In this document: positions 25,548 to 32,896 of the stretch, one piece after another
Layout of the letters: every line of letters begins with the position of its first letter
Numbering within the stretch: position 1 is the first letter of the stretch
NCBI GenBank assembly: GCA_016929095.1
Contig: JAFGJM010000027.1
Coordinates: 1-54,371 of the forward strand
Direction of reading: 5' to 3'
DNA length: 54,371 nt
From: Anaerolineales bacterium
GTDB lineage: Bacteria; Chloroflexota; Anaerolineae; Anaerolineales; UBA4823
Notes under the pieces: generated by a model
Seen by the model: only the letters and a program-made list of their open reading frames with translations
Databases searched by the model: none
Told to the model about the DNA's origin: nothing
Program-made: the position numbers and the translations under genes

Positions 25548-25898
25548 TCACACAAACAACTGCAGTAGATCTCCCGGATTTAAGTTATTCAACTCTTCCG
25601 GTGGAATAGTGCGAACGACTTCATGTGAGTTACGATCCAAGACATACACCGTAACATCATTGGTTGTATCGTCCACCTGAAATTCCAATGTGAAATCACC
25701 CATCGGATTAACGGTGCTCGTTTCGGAGCTGCTCGTTTCCGCTTTGGCTGCTTTTGTTTCTGTTGCGTGGCTTACTTCTTTACTTTCGACTTTCGCCGGT
25801 TTACCACTTGAAGCCTTAACATAAGAAGCTGCTTCTGCCTGAGAAGCCACCAAAGACAGATCTACACTGCTTGCTGTGGATATCATATTGTCGGACAT
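25548..25898 (-). CDS. flaG: FlaG-family protein
   Basis: FlaG proteins influence filament length or stability through an unclear mechanism. The C-terminal 45 residues are typical (L-E-F-Q-V-D-D-T-T-N-D-V-T-V-Y-V-L-D, then V-V-R-T-I-P-P-E-E-L). The first 65 residues are low-complexity A/S/E/K. I use the ATG at 25898 because it has a GGAGGG ribosome site (25904-25909), giving 116 residues; an ATG at 25922 would add 8 residues and place this site inside the gene. It lies between fliD and fliS. Confidence 0.88.
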   Translation of the reverse strand: MSDNMISTASSVDLSLVASQAEAASYVKASSGKPAKVESKEVSHATETKAAKAETSSSETSTVNPMGDFTLEFQVDDTTNDVTVYVLDRNSHEVVRTIPPEELNNLNPGDLLQLFV

Positions 25899-25960
25899 AG
25901 GTTCCCTCCAATCTTGGCTCAAACATCCTTGTTCGAGTTTATTCGGTAACCAAAAAATTA

Positions 25961-27754
25961 TTATCCATATAAGGATATATTACTGCTGCTGCTTGTTCCA
26001 GAAAGACTTGAATACATCGATTGCATATACTGTAAGCTGATCAACGTTGACTGAACTTGTGCGTATTGTTGATAGAGATACAGCTCGTAATCTGAAAGAT
26101 ACTCTTCGGTGTCTTCTATATCTTCTTGGACATCGCCAATCTCATTATTTAATGATAACTGAACGTCATCAATATAATCGCTTTCACTTCGTACACCGGT
26201 AAATTGCGCCAATTTCGCATCAATCCTGCTCATGACATCATCTAACAAAGAGACAACGTCATCAAAGTGAGAATCCAGAGCTGATTCAAACTGGTCGCTA
26301 TCACTGATACTTAACGATAAATTACTATCGACTGTTATGCCAATTTCACGTAGAGAAGAATAAATTCCTTCATTTTCATACTCATCGATAATGGCGGCAA
26401 ACAAATCACTGCGTAAGGTTCTAAAGATCGAATCATCTGCCAATGCGCCACGCGTATACGTCATATTACCGTTTTCGTCTTCGGTAGTCGCTGTGACGCC
26501 GGTTTTACCTTCCAGATATTCTTGAAGATCGTTGAATAAATTGACAAATTTACTCACCGAATCTTGAGCGCTGGTGGTGGTTTCGGTGATCGTAATCGTG
26601 GCGTCCTGACCTTCTGCATCCGCTGCCAGGTTGATGGTAACGCCGCTAATGACATCTGTCAAACCGGAATTTGAACTGCGTTCAACATCAATGCCGTTCA
26701 CGGAAAACGTGGCGTTTTTGCCGACTTGCATTTCGTTCTTGAAGCCGCCCTCGGCGGTCAATAAACCTAAATCTTGCATTACAGTCCCGCTGAGATCGGA
26801 GGCTCTGATCTCATAGCTGGCTCCTGTATTTTCAGCCGTCAAAATCAACTGTCCGCTTACGATCGTGGCAGACATACCATTTCCATCGGCGAATTCTGCA
26901 TCGTTGATCTTTGTGGCAATTTGGGTAAGAGTATCCGATTCTTCGACTTCAATGCTGACGCCCTGGGCTTCGTAAGCTACCTCAGAAGCAGGGTTGGGAT
27001 TGCCGCCGCGACTCTTCTCGATGTATAATTCACTGTCGGCGCCAAATGATATGGTGAGTCCCCTGCCGGTGTCATATTCTCCGCCGCCTGTGGGTATGGT
27101 CTGCCAATCATCGGTATACTCGTCGTCCTCTGAATTATTCTTAATGCTAACGGCTTTACCCTCTTCATCAACAAGACGAAATTCCCAGGTTCCGCCTTCA
27201 GTTTGTCGAGTTTCAACAAAATAACTGCCGGTGCCCAATTCAGATTGATCGTTATCGACTTCGGCGGTGCCATAGCCGGTCACTGTATCATCCGCAGCCG
27301 AAACTGGTGTAGCGCTGCGTGTTTCGGCGCCTCCCAGGAGAATGGTGCCAGATAATCCTAACGCTTGATCGGTATAAGTTTGTACATCGGAGCTTACACG
27401 ATGTGCCAGCGCCCGTGAGATATTCGTAATATCATATGTACCGGCAACCGCATTTTTTGACGCTGTTGCTGTAAGCACTGTATCGCCCTCATCCACACCG
27501 GAAACCTCTGCTGTTCGGCCAGAGATAAACGATTTTGAATAACTCGTGCTGATTAAACTAAAAGCCGAACTCTGAAGATCCTTGAGCATTGTTTCTACAT
27601 CGTTATAAACGGCGTTACGGGTGTTAAGTGTATCTAATTTACCCTCCAACGTGGTGAGTTTCACACTTTGCGCCGTCATGATGTTGTTGATTAAATTCGT
27701 AAAATACGTGCTCAAGTTTCCGGTATAAGAAGAAGTGGATGATACAGTTGTCAT
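25961..27754 (-). CDS. fliD: Flagellar filament cap protein FliD (HAP2)
   Basis: FliD caps the filament and folds incoming flagellin. The 597-residue product has the FliD N-terminus (about residues 10-105; L-S-T-Y-F-T-N-L-I-N-N-I-M-T-A-Q) and central T-F-S-V-N-G-I-D-V-E-R-S-S-N and L-T-D-V-I-S-G-V-T-I-N-L segments. The C-terminal domain carries L-R-S-D-L-F-A-A-I and a coiled end (Y-Q-Q-Y-A-Q-V-Q-S-T-L). Its acidic middle region is rich in D, E and G. It lies after flagellin and a GC-rich hairpin; no separate promoter is visible, so co-transcription with flagellin by read-through is likely. Confidence 0.95.
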   Translation of the reverse strand: MTTVSSTSSYTGNLSTYFTNLINNIMTAQSVKLTTLEGKLDTLNTRNAVYNDVETMLKDLQSSAFSLISTSYSKSFISGRTAEVSGVDEGDTVLTATASKNAVAGTYDITNISRALAHRVSSDVQTYTDQALGLSGTILLGGAETRSATPVSAADDTVTGYGTAEVDNDQSELGTGSYFVETRQTEGGTWEFRLVDEEGKAVSIKNNSEDDEYTDDWQTIPTGGGEYDTGRGLTISFGADSELYIEKSRGGNPNPASEVAYEAQGVSIEVEESDTLTQIATKINDAEFADGNGMSATIVSGQLILTAENTGASYEIRASDLSGTVMQDLGLLTAEGGFKNEMQVGKNATFSVNGIDVERSSNSGLTDVISGVTINLAADAEGQDATITITETTTSAQDSVSKFVNLFNDLQEYLEGKTGVTATTEDENGNMTYTRGALADDSIFRTLRSDLFAAIIDEYENEGIYSSLREIGITVDSNLSLSISDSDQFESALDSHFDDVVSLLDDVMSRIDAKLAQFTGVRSESDYIDDVQLSLNNEIGDVQEDIEDTEEYLSDYELYLYQQYAQVQSTLISLQYMQSMYSSLSGTSSSSNISLYG

Positions 27755-27806
27755 TTGTTTTTTGCCTCTAACTTGTTATGCATTCTTTAGCTTTTTGAAT
27801 GGCATG

Positions 27807-27830
27807 TGGGGGGCGGAAAACCGCCCCCCA
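27807..27830 (-). other. GC-rich hairpin between flagellin and fliD
   Basis: TGGGGGGCGG and CCGCCCCCCA form a perfect 10-bp stem around a 4-base loop. There is no T-tract after it on the minus strand, so it is not a textbook terminator. It may protect the 3' end of the flagellin mRNA and reduce read-through into fliD, giving far more flagellin than cap protein. Confidence 0.75.
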
Positions 27831-27875
27831 TTTATTGGGTCAAGTTAGCGAGAGTGTGTGTTTTTCATGCCCTTA

Positions 27876-28784
27876 TTATTGGAAGAGGGACAACAGATAC
27901 TGCGGCGCCGTGTTGGCTTGAGCGAGCATGGCTGTAGCCGTTTGCTGCAAGATCAAGAACTTGCTGGCCTCAACTTGCTCTTCCGCCATGTTGGCATTCA
28001 TGATCCGGTTATAAGCCGATTCAGTGTTGGTATATTGGACGGTGAGCGCTTCTTCCTTGAAGGTTAGCCGTGCGGTGAACGAACCGATCTGGCTGACACC
28101 AGCTTTCACCACATCCAGGGCTGCTTCAATGGCAGTGGCTGCACTAGAAGCCGCTGTGGTTGAAGATACATCCAAAGCTGTATTATCAAGGCCTAAACCG
28201 GCAGCATCGAGAGCGGCTGTGTTAGCAGAGAAGCCTTGCCCGGCACCGATGCCTGAAGTAGCTTCGGCTGCGAAAGAAAAATCTGAAGTGCCACCCGATG
28301 CTTCTGGGCCAGTCAGGAAGTTCAAACCGGCGCAGCTACCAGAACCGCCGGCACCACTCAGTAAGTAGGTGCTGTTCCATTGAGTCTGATCGACAATGTC
28401 ATCAATCTCATCGCGGTATGCCTGTAATTGTGAAGCAATAGCCGCACGCTCGTTATCGCCAATGGTGTCGCCTTTGGCCTCAAGAGCTTTGTTGCGCATT
28501 TTCACCAGAATATCCTGGATTTTGGTTAAACCACCTTCCATGGTGCCCATTAAGTTCTTTGCCGCACCAATACCGTTGAGGGCGGTTTTCAAACCCTGGC
28601 TGCGGACATTCAGGGTGGTTGCCAGACTCATGCCAGCGGGATCATCAGAAGCCTCGTTGATCGCTTTACCGCTTGCCAGTCTGGTCTGGTGGATCGCCAG
28701 TTGGTTGTTGATATTGGTTAATGAATTCAGGGACTGTAGTGCCCCAATGTTTCCCGCTATGCGGGTGATATCGATAGTAGCCAT
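27876..28784 (-). CDS. fliC: Flagellin (filament protein), single copy in window
   Basis: The 302-residue flagellin has conserved D0/D1 ends. At the N-terminus these are L-A-S-G-K-A-I-N-E-A-S-D-D-P-A-G-M and L-N-G-I-G-A-A-K-N-L. At the C-terminus they are E-A-L-T-V-Q-Y-T-N-T-E-S-A-Y-N-R-I and L-A-Q-A-N-T-A-P-Q-Y-L-L-S-L. The central domain is short (about residues 145-235) and rich in S, T, G and A, fitting O-glycosylation by the adjacent island. A single cysteine (S-G-S-C-A-G near residue 152) is unusual for flagellins. The ATG at 28784 follows GGAGG by 6 bases, and this site lies inside a CsrA-type motif. A sigma-28 promoter lies about 210 bases upstream. Confidence 0.97.
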   Translation of the reverse strand: MATIDITRIAGNIGALQSLNSLTNINNQLAIHQTRLASGKAINEASDDPAGMSLATTLNVRSQGLKTALNGIGAAKNLMGTMEGGLTKIQDILVKMRNKALEAKGDTIGDNERAAIASQLQAYRDEIDDIVDQTQWNSTYLLSGAGGSGSCAGLNFLTGPEASGGTSDFSFAAEATSGIGAGQGFSANTAALDAAGLGLDNTALDVSSTTAASSAATAIEAALDVVKAGVSQIGSFTARLTFKEEALTVQYTNTESAYNRIMNANMAEEQVEASKFLILQQTATAMLAQANTAPQYLLSLFQ

Positions 28785-28789
28785 TTCAA

Positions 28790-28830
28790 ACCTCCGTGTT
28801 TGTGTTAGGCTTGGGGGATCCTTCCCCCAA
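28790..28830 (-). promoter_or_regulatory. Double CsrA-type binding site in the flagellin leader
   Basis: On the minus strand TTGGGGG and CCCCCAA (28811-28830) form a perfect 7-bp stem whose 6-base loop is AAGGAT, presenting GGA. Twenty-six bases downstream, ACACGGAGGT (28790-28799) matches the CsrA consensus ACANGGANGU at every defined base and overlaps the flagellin Shine-Dalgarno sequence. This is the same two-site layout known from the Bacillus subtilis hag leader. CsrA is encoded at 11790-12068. Binding is inferred, not shown. Confidence 0.72.
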
Positions 28831-28993
28831 TTTGAATTTTTTGGGATGTGGGCTCAAGATTTTGATTATGGCATAAGAAGGAGCCCGATATTCTCACGCC
28901 AATAAAAACTTTTGGGGTATAAATGTTATTTTTTCTATCTGATGCTCTGCACCTCCAGCTAACTCTCCAATTATTTCTTGTATCTATATTGAG

Positions 28994-29019
28994 TTATCGA
29001 CAAATTTCGCAAAACTTGA
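28994..29019 (-). promoter_or_regulatory. Sigma-28 promoter of flagellin
   Basis: On the minus strand TCAAGTTT and GTCGATAA match the consensus octamers at 7 of 8 positions each, with a 10-base spacer (one shorter than usual). It would give a leader of about 200 bases before the flagellin start. Confidence 0.7.
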
Positions 29020-29058
29020 TGAAGCCCGGCGTTAATTTCACGTAAAAATTTTTTATAT

Positions 29059-29088
29059 AAAAAACACCTGCCTTCACAATGGCAGGTG
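29059..29088 (-). terminator. Rho-independent terminator of the glycan-modification operon
   Basis: On the minus strand CACCTGCC pairs with GGCAGGTG around ATTGTGAA and is followed by TTTTTTATATAA. It lies 46 bases after the stop of the SUMF1-like gene and separates the island from the flagellin promoter. Confidence 0.88.
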
Positions 29089-29113
29089 CTAATAATTAAG
29101 TATATAGATCGCG

Positions 29114-29133
29114 TATATATATATATATATATA
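29114..29133. repeat. TA dinucleotide repeat, ten units
   Basis: Ten TA units lie just after the stop of the SUMF1-like gene. Such tracts can change in length, but here the repeat lies downstream of a gene and not in a promoter spacer, so an effect on expression is not obvious. Confidence 0.8.
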
Positions 29134-29134
29134 A

Positions 29135-29923
29135 TCAGATGTTTTTTGCCAATCGGAACCCCAAAGCCGGGGAGGTAAAGTTATCCAGAGCACTTTCCCG
29201 AGTGGTAGCGCGGGCTAATTTGTGGCTGTAATACCAGGAACCTCCGCGTATAACGAATTTTCCTCTCCCCTTTAAATCCTCCCTACCATCCCCGGGATCA
29301 TACGGATAGGGTTGTAAAAGGCTGCATGTCCATTCCCAAACATTACCTGCCATATCCATCACGCCGAAGGGACTATCGCCGCTGGGAGAATATTCACCCA
29401 CATTCGTAGTGCCGCGTTTCCCGCTTTCAACCGTATTGCACCTCCAGGGATCAAAATCTTCTCCCCAGGGGTAAAGACGGGTATCACCGCCGCGTGCAGC
29501 ACATTCCCACTCAGCCTCAGAGGGCAATCGATAATCAGCGTGTAAGTGCTGGTTGAACCATTCCAAATAGGCGATACAATCCACCTTGGAAACTCCGGCA
29601 ACAGGGTGGCTATCCTGACCATCCGGATAGTGAAAACCAATCCAGTCCTTCGGAACCCGATAACCGGTTTCCCAAATAAAGGCATAATAAGCAGCGTTTG
29701 TTACCGGTGATTTTGCAATCTCAAAGGCTTTCAAGTGAAAGGTATGTTGGGGTTGTTCAGACATGAACATATCGCGTTCATACCATTCTGTCGCCCATAT
29801 CTCCGTGCGGACGAGATGGTTAATTTGATCATCACTAATACCTATGATGTAATCACCCTCTGGTATTTTAACCATATCAGGGTGTTTCGCTTTTTCAAGT
29901 TTCGCAGTAGATTTGGGGGTCAT
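29135..29923 (-). CDS. SUMF1/FGE-sulfatase-fold protein without the catalytic cysteines
   Basis: The 262-residue protein has the formylglycine-generating-enzyme-type fold (PF03781): V-K-I-P-E-G-D-Y near the start, Y-R-L-P-S-E-A-E-W-E-C-A-A-R-G-G, G-N-V-W-E-W-T and a final F-V-I-R-G-G-S-W then A-L-G-F-R-L-A-K. True FGE has a copper-binding cysteine pair after R-G-G-S-W/Y. Here the same stretch is Y-Y-S-H-K-L-A-R-A-T-T-R, with no cysteine. It is therefore not expected to make formylglycine; relatives of this fold act in other modification reactions (EgtB, PvdO types). It is the last gene of the island beside flagellin. Confidence 0.85.
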   Translation of the reverse strand: MTPKSTAKLEKAKHPDMVKIPEGDYIIGISDDQINHLVRTEIWATEWYERDMFMSEQPQHTFHLKAFEIAKSPVTNAAYYAFIWETGYRVPKDWIGFHYPDGQDSHPVAGVSKVDCIAYLEWFNQHLHADYRLPSEAEWECAARGGDTRLYPWGEDFDPWRCNTVESGKRGTTNVGEYSPSGDSPFGVMDMAGNVWEWTCSLLQPYPYDPGDGREDLKGRGKFVIRGGSWYYSHKLARATTRESALDNFTSPALGFRLAKNI

Positions 29924-29937
29924 TTACAGCCCTTATG

Positions 29938-31035
29938 TTATAAATAATTTGATTGAGTCTTACCGAGTGCTTTTCGGTAAATCTTCTCATAAATCGAGAT
30001 TACGCGATTGACATTTTCATCGATGTTTTGGCTTATTCCAAATAGATATGCTTCTCCGGCAGCTTCTTTCTTATAATCGGCAATATGGTCGACCATGTCA
30101 ATTAAAATTCGCTCCCAGGCTTCAGGATTATTCTTTACTAACCAACCAAAACGATTCAATTCCTGATAAGCACTTCCTTCACTGGCTACCCAAGGAACTT
30201 TCATTACCATATATTCTAACACTTTTATCCAACTTCGTCGTTCATCATAATCGCCAAATAGTGGCGCTAATCCAATATCAAATTTTGCCAGAATACCAGG
30301 CCAATCCTGGTATTTAACCCAGGGTTGAAAGATTTTTTGTCGTGCGGGTATCTGTAATAAATCATATACACGGCGATCATTTCCGCAAATCATTACGGAT
30401 ACGTGTGGGCGGGCGTTGCACACCTTTTTTAACGCAGCTAGTACGCCGCTATCTGCGAAACTTTGTAGATGAGAAATGCTCCCTCCCCATCCGATAACCA
30501 CACCGGTGTGCTTCTCATGGGCTGCATTTTCGTATAATTTTAAATCAATATAGTTGGGCAAATAATGGATTTCAGTATATGATTGCCAATCATCTGCTAA
30601 TCGTTTGGATGGCACCGTCGCAGCATGTGCTAATCGTAATCCCCATTTAAACTGGGTCAAAGGAGGAGGTTCAAGTTTTTGCATGGGCAGATCGGGCAGT
30701 TTGATGATTCCCTGATTCCAAAACGCATAATTTGGGTGATTTGCAGGCAATAATTGATAAGCATCATCGAAATCCACCACAATAGCTTTGTCCCGTGCTT
30801 TCCAATGCTGCATCGAGGAGAGCACCAATTCATACAGATTTCGCTGAACGATGATTAAATCCGCATCCTGACAGGTTTCCCGTGCCAATGCAGTGTTCAA
30901 CCGAAAATCATCAATGCTCAACAATTTTGCATAATGTCTGGCAGTGCGATTTATCGCCCGCGCGGGTATAGCGCAGCGCCATTCGCTACAATTCCATTCA
31001 CTTTCATTATCCGCATAAACATAAACTAACTTCAT
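29938..31035 (-). CDS. Glycosyltransferase, GT-B fold
   Basis: The 365-residue product has a GT-B architecture. The N-terminal half contains D-L-I-I-V-Q-R-N and I-V-V-D-F-D-D-A-Y; the C-terminal half contains G-V-V-I-G-W-G-G-S and F-D-I-G-L-A-P-L, then K-V-L-E-Y-M-V-M-K-V-P. These fit GT1/GT4-type sugar transferases. Donor and acceptor cannot be read. The C-terminal half resembles that of the neighbouring protein at 31064-32740 (I-F-x-P, then D-I-x-L-x-P). It is 14 bases from the SUMF1-like gene and 28 from the upstream gene, so it is in the same operon. Confidence 0.85.
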   Translation of the reverse strand: MKLVYVYADNESEWNCSEWRCAIPARAINRTARHYAKLLSIDDFRLNTALARETCQDADLIIVQRNLYELVLSSMQHWKARDKAIVVDFDDAYQLLPANHPNYAFWNQGIIKLPDLPMQKLEPPPLTQFKWGLRLAHAATVPSKRLADDWQSYTEIHYLPNYIDLKLYENAAHEKHTGVVIGWGGSISHLQSFADSGVLAALKKVCNARPHVSVMICGNDRRVYDLLQIPARQKIFQPWVKYQDWPGILAKFDIGLAPLFGDYDERRSWIKVLEYMVMKVPWVASEGSAYQELNRFGWLVKNNPEAWERILIDMVDHIADYKKEAAGEAYLFGISQNIDENVNRVISIYEKIYRKALGKTQSNYL

Positions 31036-31063
31036 AGTATAGATATTTAGATTAATAATCCGG

Positions 31064-32740
31064 TTATTCTAAAATGCACTGTATCATTGCCAGCCATTGT
31101 GAAATGAGAATACTCATCTTACGGTCTGCGGCTTTACTCACTCCCGCATTACCAATCGTTAATCGCAATTCGGTATCCATGATATATTGCCGTAAATATG
31201 TATGCCATTCATCGAGTGAATTGGCAATTAAGCCACCTGCATTCCAATTCACATGCGAGGCAATCGGAGAACCGATCCAGGGTATTCCTAAGGCGCCGGC
31301 ATCCACTAATAATTGATCCGACCGCGATCGATTGAAGGGGGTGTTGCGATAAGGAGATAACAAGATATCCATTTGCCGGAGTAAATATGGGTAATCTTCG
31401 GGGTTGACAGAAGGCAGGAAAATCCGTTTTGTTTCCGGCAGTGTATCAAAAAGCCGATACACATCCGGATCGCCGCCGACAACGATACAAACATGAGGAA
31501 ATTCTCGCATTACCCTGACGATGATACGGCGAATGGAAAAGACATCCTCAACCTGACCCGGAGACCCAACCCAACCCAAATTAATCATAGAATGCCTGAC
31601 TGCCGGCTTTTTCCAAAGTTCATCATGGTCCGGCCAGCCATCCGGGATGACCTGTGTTGGATATCCGGCCGAAAGCATAATATTTGCCAATGATTCACTC
31701 GGTACACAGATCATATCTGCGAGTAGTAAGGCTGCGGCATAAGCTTTGGATTGCGAAGAGGTACCCAGTCCGATTATTTCATATTCCGGATGATTTACAG
31801 GCATTTGCTCCAGGTCATTATCGACGGATAATATCACGGGCACCTTAGCGCCATGCGCCTCAGCCAACATTTCCATCATCCAGGTCTCACAATGCGGGTT
31901 ATGAGCGATCACAATATCAAATTGCCCTATAGGGGTGGATTGATCCTGAACCGAGGTGGCAATTTCACAACCGGCATCTTTCAATCCCTGCTTGAGTAAT
32001 AACAAACGGCGATTATTCTTATCAAAATCGGGGTTAATAAATCGAATGCGTAAATCTTCCGCTGAAAATGGCTTTTTGAGAGGAGTCTGCGGAATGTTTT
32101 GCTTACTCGTTGCTTCCACGCCCCTTTGCAGGTTTATATTGCGAAGTAAATTTAACAAACCCTCCACCAGATCATATCGCCCATCAGCGCGTGCCTGACG
32201 GATATTAAGTTCAAGCAAAGCTGGCAATAGATCATCGATCTCTTCCAAACGTTCAGCTACAACCCGGGCTGGATAGGCGTTGTGGATGATCTCATCCAAT
32301 AATTTAGCGGCTCGCATTACCTCTTCTTCAGAGATAGGCGCTTCTTGACTGGTGATCTCCTGTAAAATGCCGGCGACCTCTTTAGGATTGGAGGGCACGG
32401 TGGTGCTGTTCATCCCGGAAAGGTCACTCAATTTATCAAACGAAATATTGTGTTGGGTTTTCATCGCCTCAACAAGTTGAATCTTTTGCTTAACGGTTTC
32501 ATTCTCTGGGGAGCGTTCCAATGCTTGATGATAGAGGAGTAAAGCTGCTTCGATATAGCCATTGTTAAGATAGCAATCACCCAAAAAAAAATGTGCCTCC
32601 ACATCATCGGGGTGTTCTCGCAAAATGCGCAAGTACACTTGTATCGCGGCTTCCACTTGATTGGCATTCAACAATGCACGTCCCTGTTCCTTCATGGCTT
32701 GCAGGTCCGTTGGCTGGATTGTTTCGATGGTAGTATTCAT
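31064..32740 (-). CDS. TPR-glycosyltransferase fusion carrying the island's shared helical module
   Basis: The 558-residue product starts with TPR repeats (about residues 10-85; A-L-L-N-A-N-Q-V-E-A-A-I-Q-V-Y, H-F-F-L-G-D-C-Y-L-N-N-G-Y). A module shared with two other island proteins follows at about 140-200 (L-L-E-L-N-I-R-Q-A-R-A-D-G-R-Y-D-L-V-E-G). The C-terminal part is a GT-B glycosyltransferase (F-D-I-V-I-A-H-N, L-G-W-V-G-S-P, M-D-I-L-L-S-P-Y). The start used is ATG 32740, with GAGGG 8 bases upstream; a TTG at 32755 is possible. TPR plus transferase is typical of protein-modifying glycosyltransferases. Confidence 0.83.
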   Translation of the reverse strand: MNTTIETIQPTDLQAMKEQGRALLNANQVEAAIQVYLRILREHPDDVEAHFFLGDCYLNNGYIEAALLLYHQALERSPENETVKQKIQLVEAMKTQHNISFDKLSDLSGMNSTTVPSNPKEVAGILQEITSQEAPISEEEVMRAAKLLDEIIHNAYPARVVAERLEEIDDLLPALLELNIRQARADGRYDLVEGLLNLLRNINLQRGVEATSKQNIPQTPLKKPFSAEDLRIRFINPDFDKNNRRLLLLKQGLKDAGCEIATSVQDQSTPIGQFDIVIAHNPHCETWMMEMLAEAHGAKVPVILSVDNDLEQMPVNHPEYEIIGLGTSSQSKAYAAALLLADMICVPSESLANIMLSAGYPTQVIPDGWPDHDELWKKPAVRHSMINLGWVGSPGQVEDVFSIRRIIVRVMREFPHVCIVVGGDPDVYRLFDTLPETKRIFLPSVNPEDYPYLLRQMDILLSPYRNTPFNRSRSDQLLVDAGALGIPWIGSPIASHVNWNAGGLIANSLDEWHTYLRQYIMDTELRLTIGNAGVSKAADRKMSILISQWLAMIQCILE

Positions 32741-32896
32741 TGCGCTCGCCCTCAATTTTTCTCCACTAACTTTAACTGGTAAGAGAGAATTCGTCTGTAA
32801 AGCCGTGATGAAACTCGCGTAAATAGATGCTTAATGATATCCGCAATCATTATTCGATATTGTTTTCGTAAATTGAAATTCCGAATAACCACCCAC

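Larger units (their letters stand above)
28785..29134 (-). other. Flagellin leader and upstream region
   Basis: This 350-base region holds no gene. It contains, from left to right: the CsrA-like sites (28790-28830), a long structured leader with a GGGCTC/GAGCCC hairpin (about 28850-28895) and two more GGA motifs (28954-28968), the sigma-28 promoter (28994-29019), a terminator for the upstream gene (29059-29088) and a TA repeat (29114-29133). Confidence 0.75.

Noticed and set aside
27807..27830. Calling the GC hairpin after flagellin a rho-independent terminator
   Set aside because: No T-tract follows on the transcribed strand; listed as a hairpin of unknown role.
27876..28784. Flagellin as a target for formylglycine formation by the nearby SUMF1-like protein
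   Set aside because: The only cysteine is in S-G-S-C-A-G-L, not a C-x-P-x-R motif, and the enzyme lacks its catalytic cysteines.
28024..28905. Long open frames antisense to flagellin (114 and 169 codons)
   Set aside because: Flagellin coding on the other strand is unmistakable; the antisense frames have no family pattern and no ribosome site and arise from its biased codon use.
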